Shown piece by piece: positions 54,098 to 64,000 of a DNA stretch of 64,000 nt. Positions within the stretch are counted from its first letter, which is position 1, and each line of letters begins with the position of its first letter. The notes below the pieces were generated by a model. The model ran no database searches. It saw nothing but the letters and a program-made list of their open reading frames with translations, and had not been told where the DNA came from. Position numbers and translations under genes: made by a program. This DNA is from Perca fluviatilis (taxonomy: Eukaryota > Chordata > Actinopteri > Perciformes > Percidae): contig NC_053115.1 in NCBI RefSeq assembly GCF_010015445.1, forward strand, positions 8,852,524-8,916,523, written 5' to 3'.

Positions 54098-56481
54098 ACA
54101 CGACAAACACAGTCACGCAGTCGCCCATGACCACATTCCACAGCAGAAATAGACACTAACTGTCCGATTATGGTCTGAGTTTTTCTGCTGCTGTTCTATG
54201 TCCCTACTGTATCTTAGTGGAAAGCTCAGGGGCTGTTGTTAGTGCTGCTTTCGTTTGTGAGGCAGTTCTATACAGTGTTTTCCTCATCTTTACAGAAACT
54301 ACAAGCATGTTCTGGCTTTACCAAGGACATTGCTGAATGACGAAAGTGACCAATACTTATATTTATGACTCTGTTGTGGCTTTTTTCAAAGCAAGCATAT
54401 ACTGCAAACGTCCTACTGTATTGGGACAACAGGCTCTGAATAAGTATGAACTGTACTATTCAGTGGCCGATCAATATTCCACCATGGGGCTCAAGCTCCT
54501 AATAGAGTCTTAAATATATTTTTCAGCTTTTTGAATCTGTCATCTTATATGTGATGTATTTATATATGTATATACACACAAATTATCTTACATACAAAGA
54601 AAAGAAGTGCTCATGAATTTACATCGGGCATGCCCACGAATAAAAGTCAAAATGTCCATCATGAAGGATGAAGGTGAGGCCATGTGGACCCTAATGCCTC
54701 TCAAAGATTCTTCATTAACTCATTATAGGCTGTTAGTGGTCTCTGTCACTGAAAATTCAGTGTTTTTTAACCAAACCTCCTCAGTGTTGTCACAGCAAGG
54801 CCGTCCTGCTGGGGTAGCGAGTCAAATACAAATGCCTGCCACAAAAATAAAAGGGTATAACGGTAATTTCCCTCATTTTGCCCTCAGTTCTGTGGATCCC
54901 ATGTTCAGGTCTCCTAAACCGGTTTACCTTCAGGCAGGGCGAACGTCTTCATATAATGTATTAACAACTTCTAAATAACCCCTGCTAAGCCTTTTCAGTT
55001 TTTGAGGGGAAGACGGCGGAGGGAAACAGAGAGAGAGTAGGTCGGAAACTGGCCACAGCTGTGTGGAAGAGGAGAGTCACCAACATGGGGCTCATTGATC
55101 AAACAGGGGATTAGTCTGGTTTCAAATCCTTGGCACCACACGAGCAAATCTGTTTTATCTGGGTTGATATCCTTTCTGTGGTCCCAGGTAATCCAGTCAG
55201 TAGCCGTGGATGTAATAGTTTTAGTCCGTTCGGTGGGTAGAGCAAGGGTAGATGAAGGTAAGAGCCTGGCACGCAGCCCTGCAATGGGAGCTCTCTGTTA
55301 GGTCCTGGGATGAATCTGCAACACAGACGAGGAAGAGGAGAGAAAACACACATGCACTTAGATAGAACAAAGGAATACACGTTTGCGAGGATTAGACCGA
55401 GAGGAATTGCTCCTTTCGTGTGTTTCAAAAACTAGGGGGAGTCGTTTGAACTGAGGCTTTGTACAGCCCCGTCTCACCATATCGTTTCTGCTTCTACTAA
55501 AAACAGACCCCTTATACGACACAGAAAATACGAGTAAAAACAACACCGAAAATGGACGTGTGTTTGGCATGTATAGGTATATCGGAATATATCAGGAAAG
55601 CTCTTTGTACAAAACAACCCTAAAATGACTTTAGCTTTGCTAAACGGAATTAGGGCTCCTGCTGTGGAGTCTGAGCCGTCTCTCTGTGACTCTGGTTCAG
55701 GGACGCTTATGCAGCCTCAGTTGCAGACCTGGACACATTTCAATGGTACATTGTGCAACCTTGAGACTGCAATTGAATGTCCTGCTTTTCAGCATCCTGC
55801 TCAACCTGAAGCTCAATAAAAACTGTGTGCATGACGTCTAGTCGAGTTCCTTGCCCTCTTATGACCGTCTATTCAGCAAAAGCATGTACACGTTGTACAG
55901 AATATTTCTTTGCCTAACTTTCATCACATTTCCAGTTATTGTACTGATTTAAGATTGTACCGTGAATAAATGTGAAGTTCTCTGCACACAATGTGGGCAA
56001 TTAGAAATCCCATAATCCTGTTTAACTAAGAAATACAGCCATGACATTTCCAGCAGGCTTGGCAGGTGGTAGCCAGGTGTGTGGATTTGATTGTGAAGGG
56101 TGCTGCCTGGGACTCTGAGCTTGAGCTGTAGCACATAGAGAATCTCAGAGCTCCAATTTGTTGGACATGCTGGCAAATTAATTTATTGACTATTCTTTGT
56201 GGGTAAAATGATGTGCACCTGTATTCACCTACTGTATTGTGTGTTATTTTGAGATTATGCTTCAGAGAACAATCGGAGAAGCAGGAGACTCTCATGCATT
56301 TGAATTTAATTTAATTTAGCATAAACATTGAGTATGTCTGAAAACATAATGTGGTGCAGTTATATTGTTGGGATAGAGTGTTTAATCTGACAGAATTATT
56401 TTATACATTACAAAAATCTTTATTTAAGGAAGTCAATTAGGTCATAAACCCGTTTCTTTGCCAAAGGGGTGCGCTTGTTTG
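54095..56481. other. Intergenic stretch, nothing recognised
   Basis: Several frames of 60-123 codons occur (for example 54607-54978) without recognisable domains or splice context. No clear repeats. Confidence 0.5.
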
Positions 56482-56671
56482 TTTTTTTTAAGATTATTTT
56501 GGGGCTGTTTTCACTTTATTTCAGAGTGACCGTGGATAGACAGGAAAGGTGGGAAGGAGATGGGGGATGACACGCAGCAAAGGGACGCAGGTCTGATTCG
56601 AACCCAGGCCGCCGTAAAGGCCTCAGCCTACATGGGGCGCACGCTCTTACTGGGTGAGCTAGAGGTCACCC
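56482..56671 (-). mobile_element. tRNA-derived SINE, second copy
   Basis: On the minus strand there is a box A-like TAGCTCACCCAGTAAGAGCG and a very good box B GGGTTCGAATC. A body similar to the copy at 50390 follows (CTTTGCTGC, CACCTTTCCTGTCTATCCA) and a tail ending AATAATCTT plus A run. It is flanked by no obvious duplication. Confidence 0.85.
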
Positions 56672-56804
56672 TGTTTCGCCATTTCTTAATGAAAATGAAC
56701 TTGCATTAAGAATTTTCTAAAATCCAGTGTTATTTGCAGCTCTTACTTCTCCGACAAGTACAAAACATACAACGATATAGGTTGTTTATTCATACTCTTT
56801 AATA

Positions 56805-57114
56805 CAGTGTTTCTCAAACTTTTTTCAAGTATGTACCCCTTTGAATTTTTCAGCCAAGTACCCCATGAACGCTGCCCCTGTTTAGGCTAAACAAAAACCT
56901 TGTAACTGAAAAACACTTAAATACTAGCCTACATTTCAAATGTTTAGAATACATCACTAACTTAATTAGTTATTATAGTATAATTATTTATATTTATATT
57001 TATATTTATATATATATATTATTATTTATTTATTGATAAAACAAATCTCACGTAGCCCCTGTAGTACTCCAAAGTACCCCTATGGGTACTAGCACCCACA
57101 TTTAAGAAATACTG
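56805..57114. mobile_element. hAT-type MITE (CAGTGTTTCTCAAAC family)
   Basis: The ends are CAGTGTTTCTCAAACTTTTT and, inverted, CAGTATTTCTTAAATGTGG. Flanks CTTTAATA (56797-56804) and CTCTAATA (57115-57122) agree at 7 of 8 bases. The interior has repeated AGTACCCC words. An AT-rich insert lies at 56960-57040. Confidence 0.85.
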
Positions 57115-57122
57115 CTCTAATA

Positions 57123-57992
57123 CGACTAACAGGAGCGTTTCATTAATAAACGCCTCTAGCGGTGTCAGGAAATACGACCCATAGGAGCGTTTTCTGTCCT
57201 CATATCTAAACTAGAGAATTTAACACATCGTAAACGTTGTGAAATGGTCGCAGTTTGGTTAGGCAAAAAAACTACTTAATTAAGTCTAGAAGAATGATTG
57301 TTCTGTTAGGTCAGTTCTGTTTGCAGGGCTGTTGGTTAATAGATCAGAAAGCTGTTAAAAGATTTCAAAGACATTTGATGTGTTTGTAAAGGAGTTCTAA
57401 TTGTCCATTGCCATTTGTATTTTGATGCAGATCCACATTCAAACATTTCCTGTTTCTAAAATAACACATTTACGGCCTTTACAAAGGAATGTGCAGAGTT
57501 CTTGAGGCCTATCTTGGTTGAAGATACAGATGCTAGAAATTTCCTAAAACAAGGGAAGCTGCGCCATCGGTAGATTCTTTTTTTTTAAGACCAAATGACA
57601 GGAAAGTGTTAAGGAAACACTTTGCAGTACTGACGTGTTCTCCCTTGCTGACTACATCATGCCATTCAGGTAGTTGCACTGCAGCTGTTCCTCGGTGTGC
57701 TCGTAATAGCTTCACAGTCTCAGATTGAGTTGAATTAAGTTTATGTTGACCGCCAGGTCTTGTCACAGGGTCTTTCTCTGTACAGATTGGGTCCTGAAAC
57801 ACAGTAATCCTCTGGGCTCATCTGTCCAGCATTTGCGTCTTTATCATCTATTGTACGATGACAATGTTGGAGCAGAGAATGAACAAAAGCAGTAACAGGT
57901 TACACATTACGTCTCACTCTATCTCAGACACGATCCACTAGAGGTTTGTTAGTGGGAGAAGAGGGGTTGTATGCAAATCCTGTCATTTCAAC

Positions 57993-58067
<75 letters not shown>

Positions 58068-58097
58068 GTGTGTGTGTGTGTTTTGTGTGTGTGTGTG

Positions 58098-58141
<44 letters not shown>

Positions 58142-61089
58142 TGTGTCTGTGACTAAAAGTGTCCTTCGTTCTTTTTTTTTTGGTTCTCTGTCTCTTCAAA
58201 TTCAGTGCAGCAGGTAGCAGCGGATTGCTCAAGGATTTCCTGCCTAAACCATCTTTGCTGGCAACTAAGTCATCTGCATTCTAATTTGCTGGCCGTTTTA
58301 AATTGCAATTTACTTCAGTTAGTAAAAGGACCAAGGACAATTGCCTTAGGAAAAGAATTTAGTGCAAACACAGCCTACCCTTTCTTGTCTAGTGCTGAGC
58401 AAATCAATCATGCCAGCTATGAAACTGTTTCAAACAGCACTAAAGAGCACCCTCTAAAAACAGAAGACTCCAGACAACAAAATACATCAAGATCCATTTA
58501 ATGTGACATTGAAAATGTAAAAAAGAAAATTGGTAGAAAGTAATCAATAGCACTCCTCTTCCGCCTAAACCTGTATAAAATGTCATAAGGATGACAATCT
58601 GGCCATTCTTGGCAGCTCAGATGGCATCTGTCATAACTTCATACTTAAAAAGCAATATAAATAGACAAACAAAAGTAGGTTATTTATCTCAAACGACACA
58701 CTGTTTACCGTTTGTGTTTGTCATCGTGATGACATTGAGTGAAGGAGGAGGAGAGGTGTTAACAGGCACAGGGATGGAACAGATGATTTCTCTGTTAAGT
58801 TGAACTGTACATTGCATGGCCACTTGGAGTTCATTTTGATCATTCTTGGTGTGGTCTCCCGATTTTGACAAATTAGGTGTTGATGCACCTGCTGGCAGGT
58901 CACTTTTGCTCTGAAACTGTCTCACAGATAGCCTACATCCTGTCACAGTGTTGTTTTGCTTGAAAAAGTGCCCTCCGCTCCTTTTAATCAGGGACACCTG
59001 GGTCTTTGAACAGCAAATAAATCATGTACGACTTGTTATATGAGACACACACTGCAAAGTGTGAAAGCTGTGTATCCACTTGAGTTCAATGCTTAGCACT
59101 CACTAATCTGAACGATTACATATTCCATCGTAGAAAGGCTGGGACCCTATACAAAACAACTACTGTACTCGAGTGATGTTGCAGTGTGAAATAAAAAAAA
59201 TCCATTAAAATTCATTGAATGCCTTTTATATTTCGGATGTACGGCATTCTAGCACACTAACTAAGGTTATCAAATGAACAGAATTCTTGTCAATATCATC
59301 AAAAGCAGAGGAGACTGAATGGGAGAAAAGATGTTTTCATTACAGCCCGCTCATTCTGCCGGTCTCTCTTAAGGTGTAGAATTGTTTGGATGGAGCAGAA
59401 ATAGATTTATCTATTTAGCGCGTGGAGCAGGTAATTTAGATCTATGATGGGTGTGTGTTTTTGGAAGGTGCTCCCCCAGTATCGCTCTCATTGTGACTGC
59501 CACAAACAAAAGGGCCTGCCTTGTCTGCTGCTATAGAACAGGCAATGCAGGGCTCCCTTTCTGAAAGACATAAAGAAAGAAAAGAAGAAACATGGGTGTC
59601 AGGTACTGGCTTTGCTTGGCTTCTTACTTTTCATGCCAATTTTTATGATGGCGATGAAATCTGTTTTGTTGGTAAACATGTGTGTGTGACTGCCTCACTG
59701 TGCTTCAAAGAGACTTTTCAGAGCAAAATGAAAACCTGCAGCTGAAATAAAATGGCTGAGAATTTAAAAAAAAAACGCACACAATAAAACAGTGTTGTGT
59801 GCTTGCTGGCTTGTGACGGAACAAATACAAATGAGGCAATTTGGCCTGAGAGGCAGGTGAATGAGGAATGTTGATTAAAAAAAGAGAGCAGAGTGCAGGA
59901 TAAAAGGCCTTTCATGTGGCCTTCGGGCTATGCTGTGTGCTGATAGCTGCTTCAACAAGACCCTCAGAGGGGGATCAGGATACCAAGTGGCCTCTGATAA
60001 GAAGCCACACGACAAAAAGGGAGAGGCTTGCCCGGGGGTCTCACGTACACACACAAACGCAGACATATCAAACACATCAAACACGTGCGTTCATACACAA
60101 CTACGAGCACACACAGAGAGGAGCAAGTAGTATGTCACAGATTAGTGACTAATGGGATTGGCAGACCGGTGTAAGGCACTGTAATCAAGCCCACACAGTG
60201 GCTGATAGTAAAAACAGGACATGGAACAAAGGAGGCAATGAAAGGATTTGCGACTGATCCTGCCATTACACTATGCACAGACAGCAGGGTTTTGCTAAGA
60301 GGTGGATCTGCTCTGTGTGCGTTTCTACAGTACTCAATGAGTGTGCTGCTACAGCACATGCATGTTCACCCATCTATGCACTGACTTCCGTAAATGTGCC
60401 ACCGTTTTATTTGAAAATGCAGCAACTTACTTTTTATTTATGCGTGCACTGCCTGGGCTGGTTGATAAATATTTACAGTGGGTGGCGGTGCATTCAGTAT
60501 TTGTGTCACGCCTGCCTAATCATGCACAGCATGTAAACACACACTTGATTATTTGGGTTAATGAGAAGTCACTGAACATGAGCTGGTCCCACTCCTGCCG
60601 CCTGACACTCAAGTACATTACAGTGATGTGAGAGAGACGGGAAATCAAAAACAAAGAACAGCTTGAGAAAAGACTAACCTTTACAGAAGCAAGAATGCAG
60701 CTCAATTTCTGTTGACCCATCCTCTGCATTTTGCTTCCGGAAGCTAAAAAGGGGAGTATGGCTGGGTGTTCTGCAAAGAGAGGGTCAAGAAAAAAGGACA
60801 CGTGTGTATTGGGTAGAAAAGCAGCTTCCGGCCTGACCTTTTGGCCCTCGTCACTTAAGGTTTTTATAATATTAGACCAAAGCCATTTTACTCATATGTA
60901 TGTATTAATGCTCCTCCTCCATTTGTGTGCAGAAATGTACAGTGTTGATTAATGTATCTTGAGAGAATAAAGCAAATAATCAATTGTATAAAGACAATCA
61001 TGACTTCAATTTTACTTATTTCAAATTGTGCAAAGGACTGAATTGAGAATTGGAGATGCATTCTTTAGAGTGAAGTACTACACCTTACC
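57123..61089. other. Intergenic stretch, nothing gene-like recognised
   Basis: It contains a long TG tract (57995-58150). Short blocks such as 59380-59520 have mixed composition but no definite feature. Frames up to about 100 codons look like chance. Confidence 0.5.
57995..58150. repeat. Long imperfect TG microsatellite
   Basis: TG tract of about 155 bases with TTG, TTTTG and TTTTTG interruptions. It produces several spurious cysteine/valine-rich frames. Confidence 0.97.
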
Positions 61090-61560
61090 TTGACAGGATG
61101 GCAAGACCCTATTCGATCAACATCTTTCTGAACATTTTGGGCCTTTGGTGGCTGTGAAGGGGTCCAGTGAAAGCTTTATGTCTGTCTGCTGACGTATAAA
61201 TTTGCGGAACAACCTTGGGAGCCCCGTGTGGTCTAACCTTCACTGGCTGTTCCCTCTTTCCTTACCATCACATTAGTCTCTGCTTCTATTCAAAGCCATT
61301 GTCGCCGAGCACTAAGAGAAGTTTGCTGATCGCTTGCAGGTGAGAGGGGGGGGGAAGCGAGTTATTAAATGAATACAAATCGGGTGATCAACCTGTCACG
61401 GAGTGCTGGACTGCTGGCTTCGAGGACTTAACTCCCTTCATTATTTTTGCATGCCGCATTGAGAGTCGGTTTACGGAGCCGAAAGGCAGTGGAGAAGCAG
61501 CGTGGCAGTTAACTTTATCTCTGAGAGGAGTGTGGCCTGAGGCAGAGCCCACCTGTTTGT
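61090..61560. other. Candidate conserved non-coding element
   Basis: Repeat-free, moderately GC-rich block with a G run at 61347-61355 and words such as GAGTTATTAAATGAATAC and GGTGATCAACCTGTCACG. No frame spans it. It may be a regulatory element or an unrecognised exon region. Confidence 0.3.
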
Positions 61561-61930
61561 TTACGGCCTGCTTTATGTTTGTTCTTTACTACTATGGGCC
61601 CTTGGATAGGTTGCCTACATCGAACAGAGTCCACTTTGTTATACAGATGTGCTGTGCTTTCGGAGTATTATCTATACAGTGTGACACATCCTTTTTACCC
61701 ACAGGTTTGACACTGGGAATATTTCATTGTTTAATGACAGAAGGTTAATTGCAAATGATGCAGATAGCAGAAAATCTTTGTCAAAGCACTTAATCAAAGT
61801 ATTCAAACACAGGGTCTTGTTATTTCTACTAATTTTCTACTTTTTAAGTCCAGGAAGGGAGGTTGACTAGTAAAATGAAATCTGTCTGGCATTTGGGCAT
61901 ATATGTGTGGATATGTATAAGTGTGTGTAT

Positions 61931-62587
61931 TAGAGGTGTGACGAGATCTCGTCCTCACGACTATGCTTATTTCAAGACTGCTGCTGCTCTGCACTTGTGT
62001 ACTGATATCGCGAGACACTTTTTACCTTGACAAGAAATCTCTTCCTCGTCCCACCTCTAGATACTAGAGTAGCCTACTTCCTTGTTTATTGCTGCAATTA
62101 ATAAAATGCAGAGGAGGAGAAAAGAGCATCTGTCTTCACAAAAATCATAAGTATTTGATGGTAATTTAATCGTGCTTTAGAACGTAATCAATGTGAAACA
62201 ATAGTAAAATCAGCTTTATTTCTCTCTGTCTACTCTACAATGACAAATTCAAGTACAAAACATTTTGGTCTCAACTACTGCCAGAAAACGCTTAGTTATG
62301 TTGTAACCTTGGTTCTCTTGAGTGAAGAGACTATCGCTCCACTATACATGGAATAAGTAACAGTGTAACTGTTAGTTATACAGAAGAGAAGCCAGTTATC
62401 TGAGTTTGTGGCAAAACCTTTCAGTGTTCGGTTTTCATTTTGGGACTTTCGATTGAATAAAGGACTATTTTTCCAGTCTTATTTCTTCATTGTCGTTTTC
62501 TGTAAAATAGTGTTAAAATCTTGTCTCGATCTCGTGAACCCAATCTCGTGTCTCGTCTCGTGAGCTGGGTGTCTCGTCACACCCCTA
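61931..62587. mobile_element. hAT-type element (GTGTGACGAGAT family)
   Basis: The termini are TAGAGGTGTGACGAGATCTC and, inverted, TAGGGGTGTGACGAGACACC. Flanks GTGTGTAT (61923-61930) and GTGTCTAT (62588-62595) agree at 7 of 8 bases. It is non-coding. Confidence 0.85.
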
Positions 62588-62989
62588 GTGTCTATGGGTT
62601 AAATGTGCATATAGTATACGGTGCTGCACATACAGAATAGAGGGGTGAACTATGAAGCGAGAACCTAAAGCCAGAGGTTTTGAGGTTACAAAGGTGGCTC
62701 TCTTTTAATCTGGTCGCCATGGCAATTTATGCTGCAGACCTATCCTGGTACGGACCAGTTTGTTTAGTGTTTTCATCGGGAAAAATGCAAAGGAAAACCA
62801 TTCCTTTCTCGCGGGGACGGCTCACAATCATCCCAAATGACAAGTCTGAGAAATGTTTTACTCGTCGGCAGTAGGAGTTGGGGCTGGGGACGTATACAGT
62901 ACAATAGTTTTTCGAGCCCTGTGAGATAGTTTAGCCGGTTGAAGGCTCGCTACCGTGATGATGACATCTGCCTGTAGAAATGCGAAACT

Positions 62990-63174
62990 GACACAAGGAG
63001 AAGCAATAACTTTGTTCTACAGCAGCCACACTGACAAGGCTGCCTGCAGATGTGTCTGCAGACATTTTTTGTTAATCTGCCTTGTGAGCGCAGACATCGG
63101 CCAATGACGATTTATCTTAAAATGTCAGTAATCGGCCCATTTAATTGGCCAACCCATTAATCGGAATATCCCTA
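62990..63174 (-). repeat. Fragment of a dispersed fish repeat (one end)
   Basis: On the minus strand the end reads TAGGGATATTCCGATTAATG followed by GGCCAATTAAATGGGCCGAT, a form I recall from a common teleost hAT-like repeat. The opposite end is not identified, so this is a fragment or the limit is uncertain. Confidence 0.5.
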
Positions 63175-64000
63175 CTCTATAGTCACAAGTCAATCTATGA
63201 GCTATACAGATACCCAGCTGGCAAACTTGCCATAACATTACATTATAAATGCCACCGAACAAAGCCATGCAATTACAATAGCACAAACTGTATGCATTGG
63301 GTTGATGTTGTTTTTTGCCACAGGAATTTGCATGCATTCAATTGGTGATGCACAAAATCTGAGCAAGAATACAGTTTTATTTTATTTGCAAGGCTGTTGT
63401 GGCTCTCACTGAACTACTAAATATGTTTGTAGTGCTCCTTGGTTATTTGCCCACATGGTTCTAAAATAAGCCGTTATAACATTGCAGGTAGCATACATAA
63501 ATATCTATATTAACAATCAGTATGACGTTTACTTGCATATGACATGCGGTATAATTCCTTCAAATCAAACCATAATGTTGGATTATGTTTTTATGCTTAG
63601 TCCTTATTTTCTAAAGTCTGTTTAACACTACTCGTATATTGCAACTAATAGAAAACAGATTAGAAATTTGATTATCTGTTGTTATTTTTCACAGTTAATA
63701 ATCAATCAATAAAATTAATTTGGCCAAAAACTAAAGTGATTTCTACATATCCTGCATTATGGGACAGTCTCAGACCTACAGTAAATGCAGTTCTTGAGAT
63801 TAACGTTTAAATCTTTCTATCAAGTTTAAAGTGTAAGAGCTGTGGAATGAGCAGTTGTCATGTTAGAAATAAACGGTAGGTATTGAGAGTGTGTCAAAAA
63901 ATAAATACATTGACTTACGAATTTACACAATCAGTTATTTTCTGCCAGCTTTCCTCTCTTGTGTTATTTGCAGCAACAGTGTTGCTTTTTGCTGTAATAA
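63175..64000. other. Right-edge intergenic stretch, nothing recognised
   Basis: AT-rich sequence with no supported gene, repeat or motif. Confidence 0.5.

Noticed and set aside
54607..54978. 123-codon open frame as a gene
   Set aside because: No recognisable domain, no promoter or splice evidence and no supporting neighbour.

Overview
The window is vertebrate nuclear DNA, almost certainly from a percomorph-type teleost fish. It has spliced coding exons, many long CA/TG microsatellites, tRNA-derived SINEs, and a dense set of short DNA transposons (hAT-like with 8-bp target duplications, TTAA-type, Tc1-like) of kinds common in teleosts. There are no operons, prokaryotic genes or CRISPR arrays. 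Nearly all open reading frames are low-complexity or chance frames. Family names for repeats rest on recognition from memory plus visible termini and target-site duplications; no database search was run.

Positions 1-19.9 kb hold the 3' part of one gene on the + strand, a TAFA (FAM19A) neurokine-like secreted protein best matched to tafa4. Three coding exons are visible: 4036-4191, 16503-16627, and a 12-base terminal coding piece at 18823-18834 followed by a 3' UTR ending near 19.9 kb. Together they give the complete ten-cysteine TAFA core and the C-terminus. The signal-peptide exon(s) and promoter lie to the left of the window. The 12.3-kb intron carries a LINE fragment, a 0.9-kb palindromic TTAA element nested in older repeat DNA, and long microsatellites. 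About 0.3 kb before the second visible exon it also carries two inverted matches to the RE1/NRSE motif bound by the neuronal repressor REST.

From 19.9 kb to 64 kb no gene is recognisable. This gene-poor flank holds about ten hAT-type elements (several with clear 8-bp duplications, one nested inside another), two roughly 0.5-kb TTAA elements, a deleted Tc1-like copy with transposase remnants, an L1-like ORF2 tail, two tRNA-derived SINEs and many microsatellites. Between the repeats are blocks of mixed-composition, ATTA-rich sequence that look like candidate conserved non-coding elements (44.75-45.23, 30.89-31.42, 22.44-23.12, 61.09-61.56, 53.3-53.6 kb and others). Together these suggest a neural gene with a regulatory gene desert on its 3' side.

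I found no evidence of an undescribed multi-gene system. The most interesting local signals are the paired RE1-like sites, a strong unused 3' splice site in the last intron, and the nested transposon architecture.
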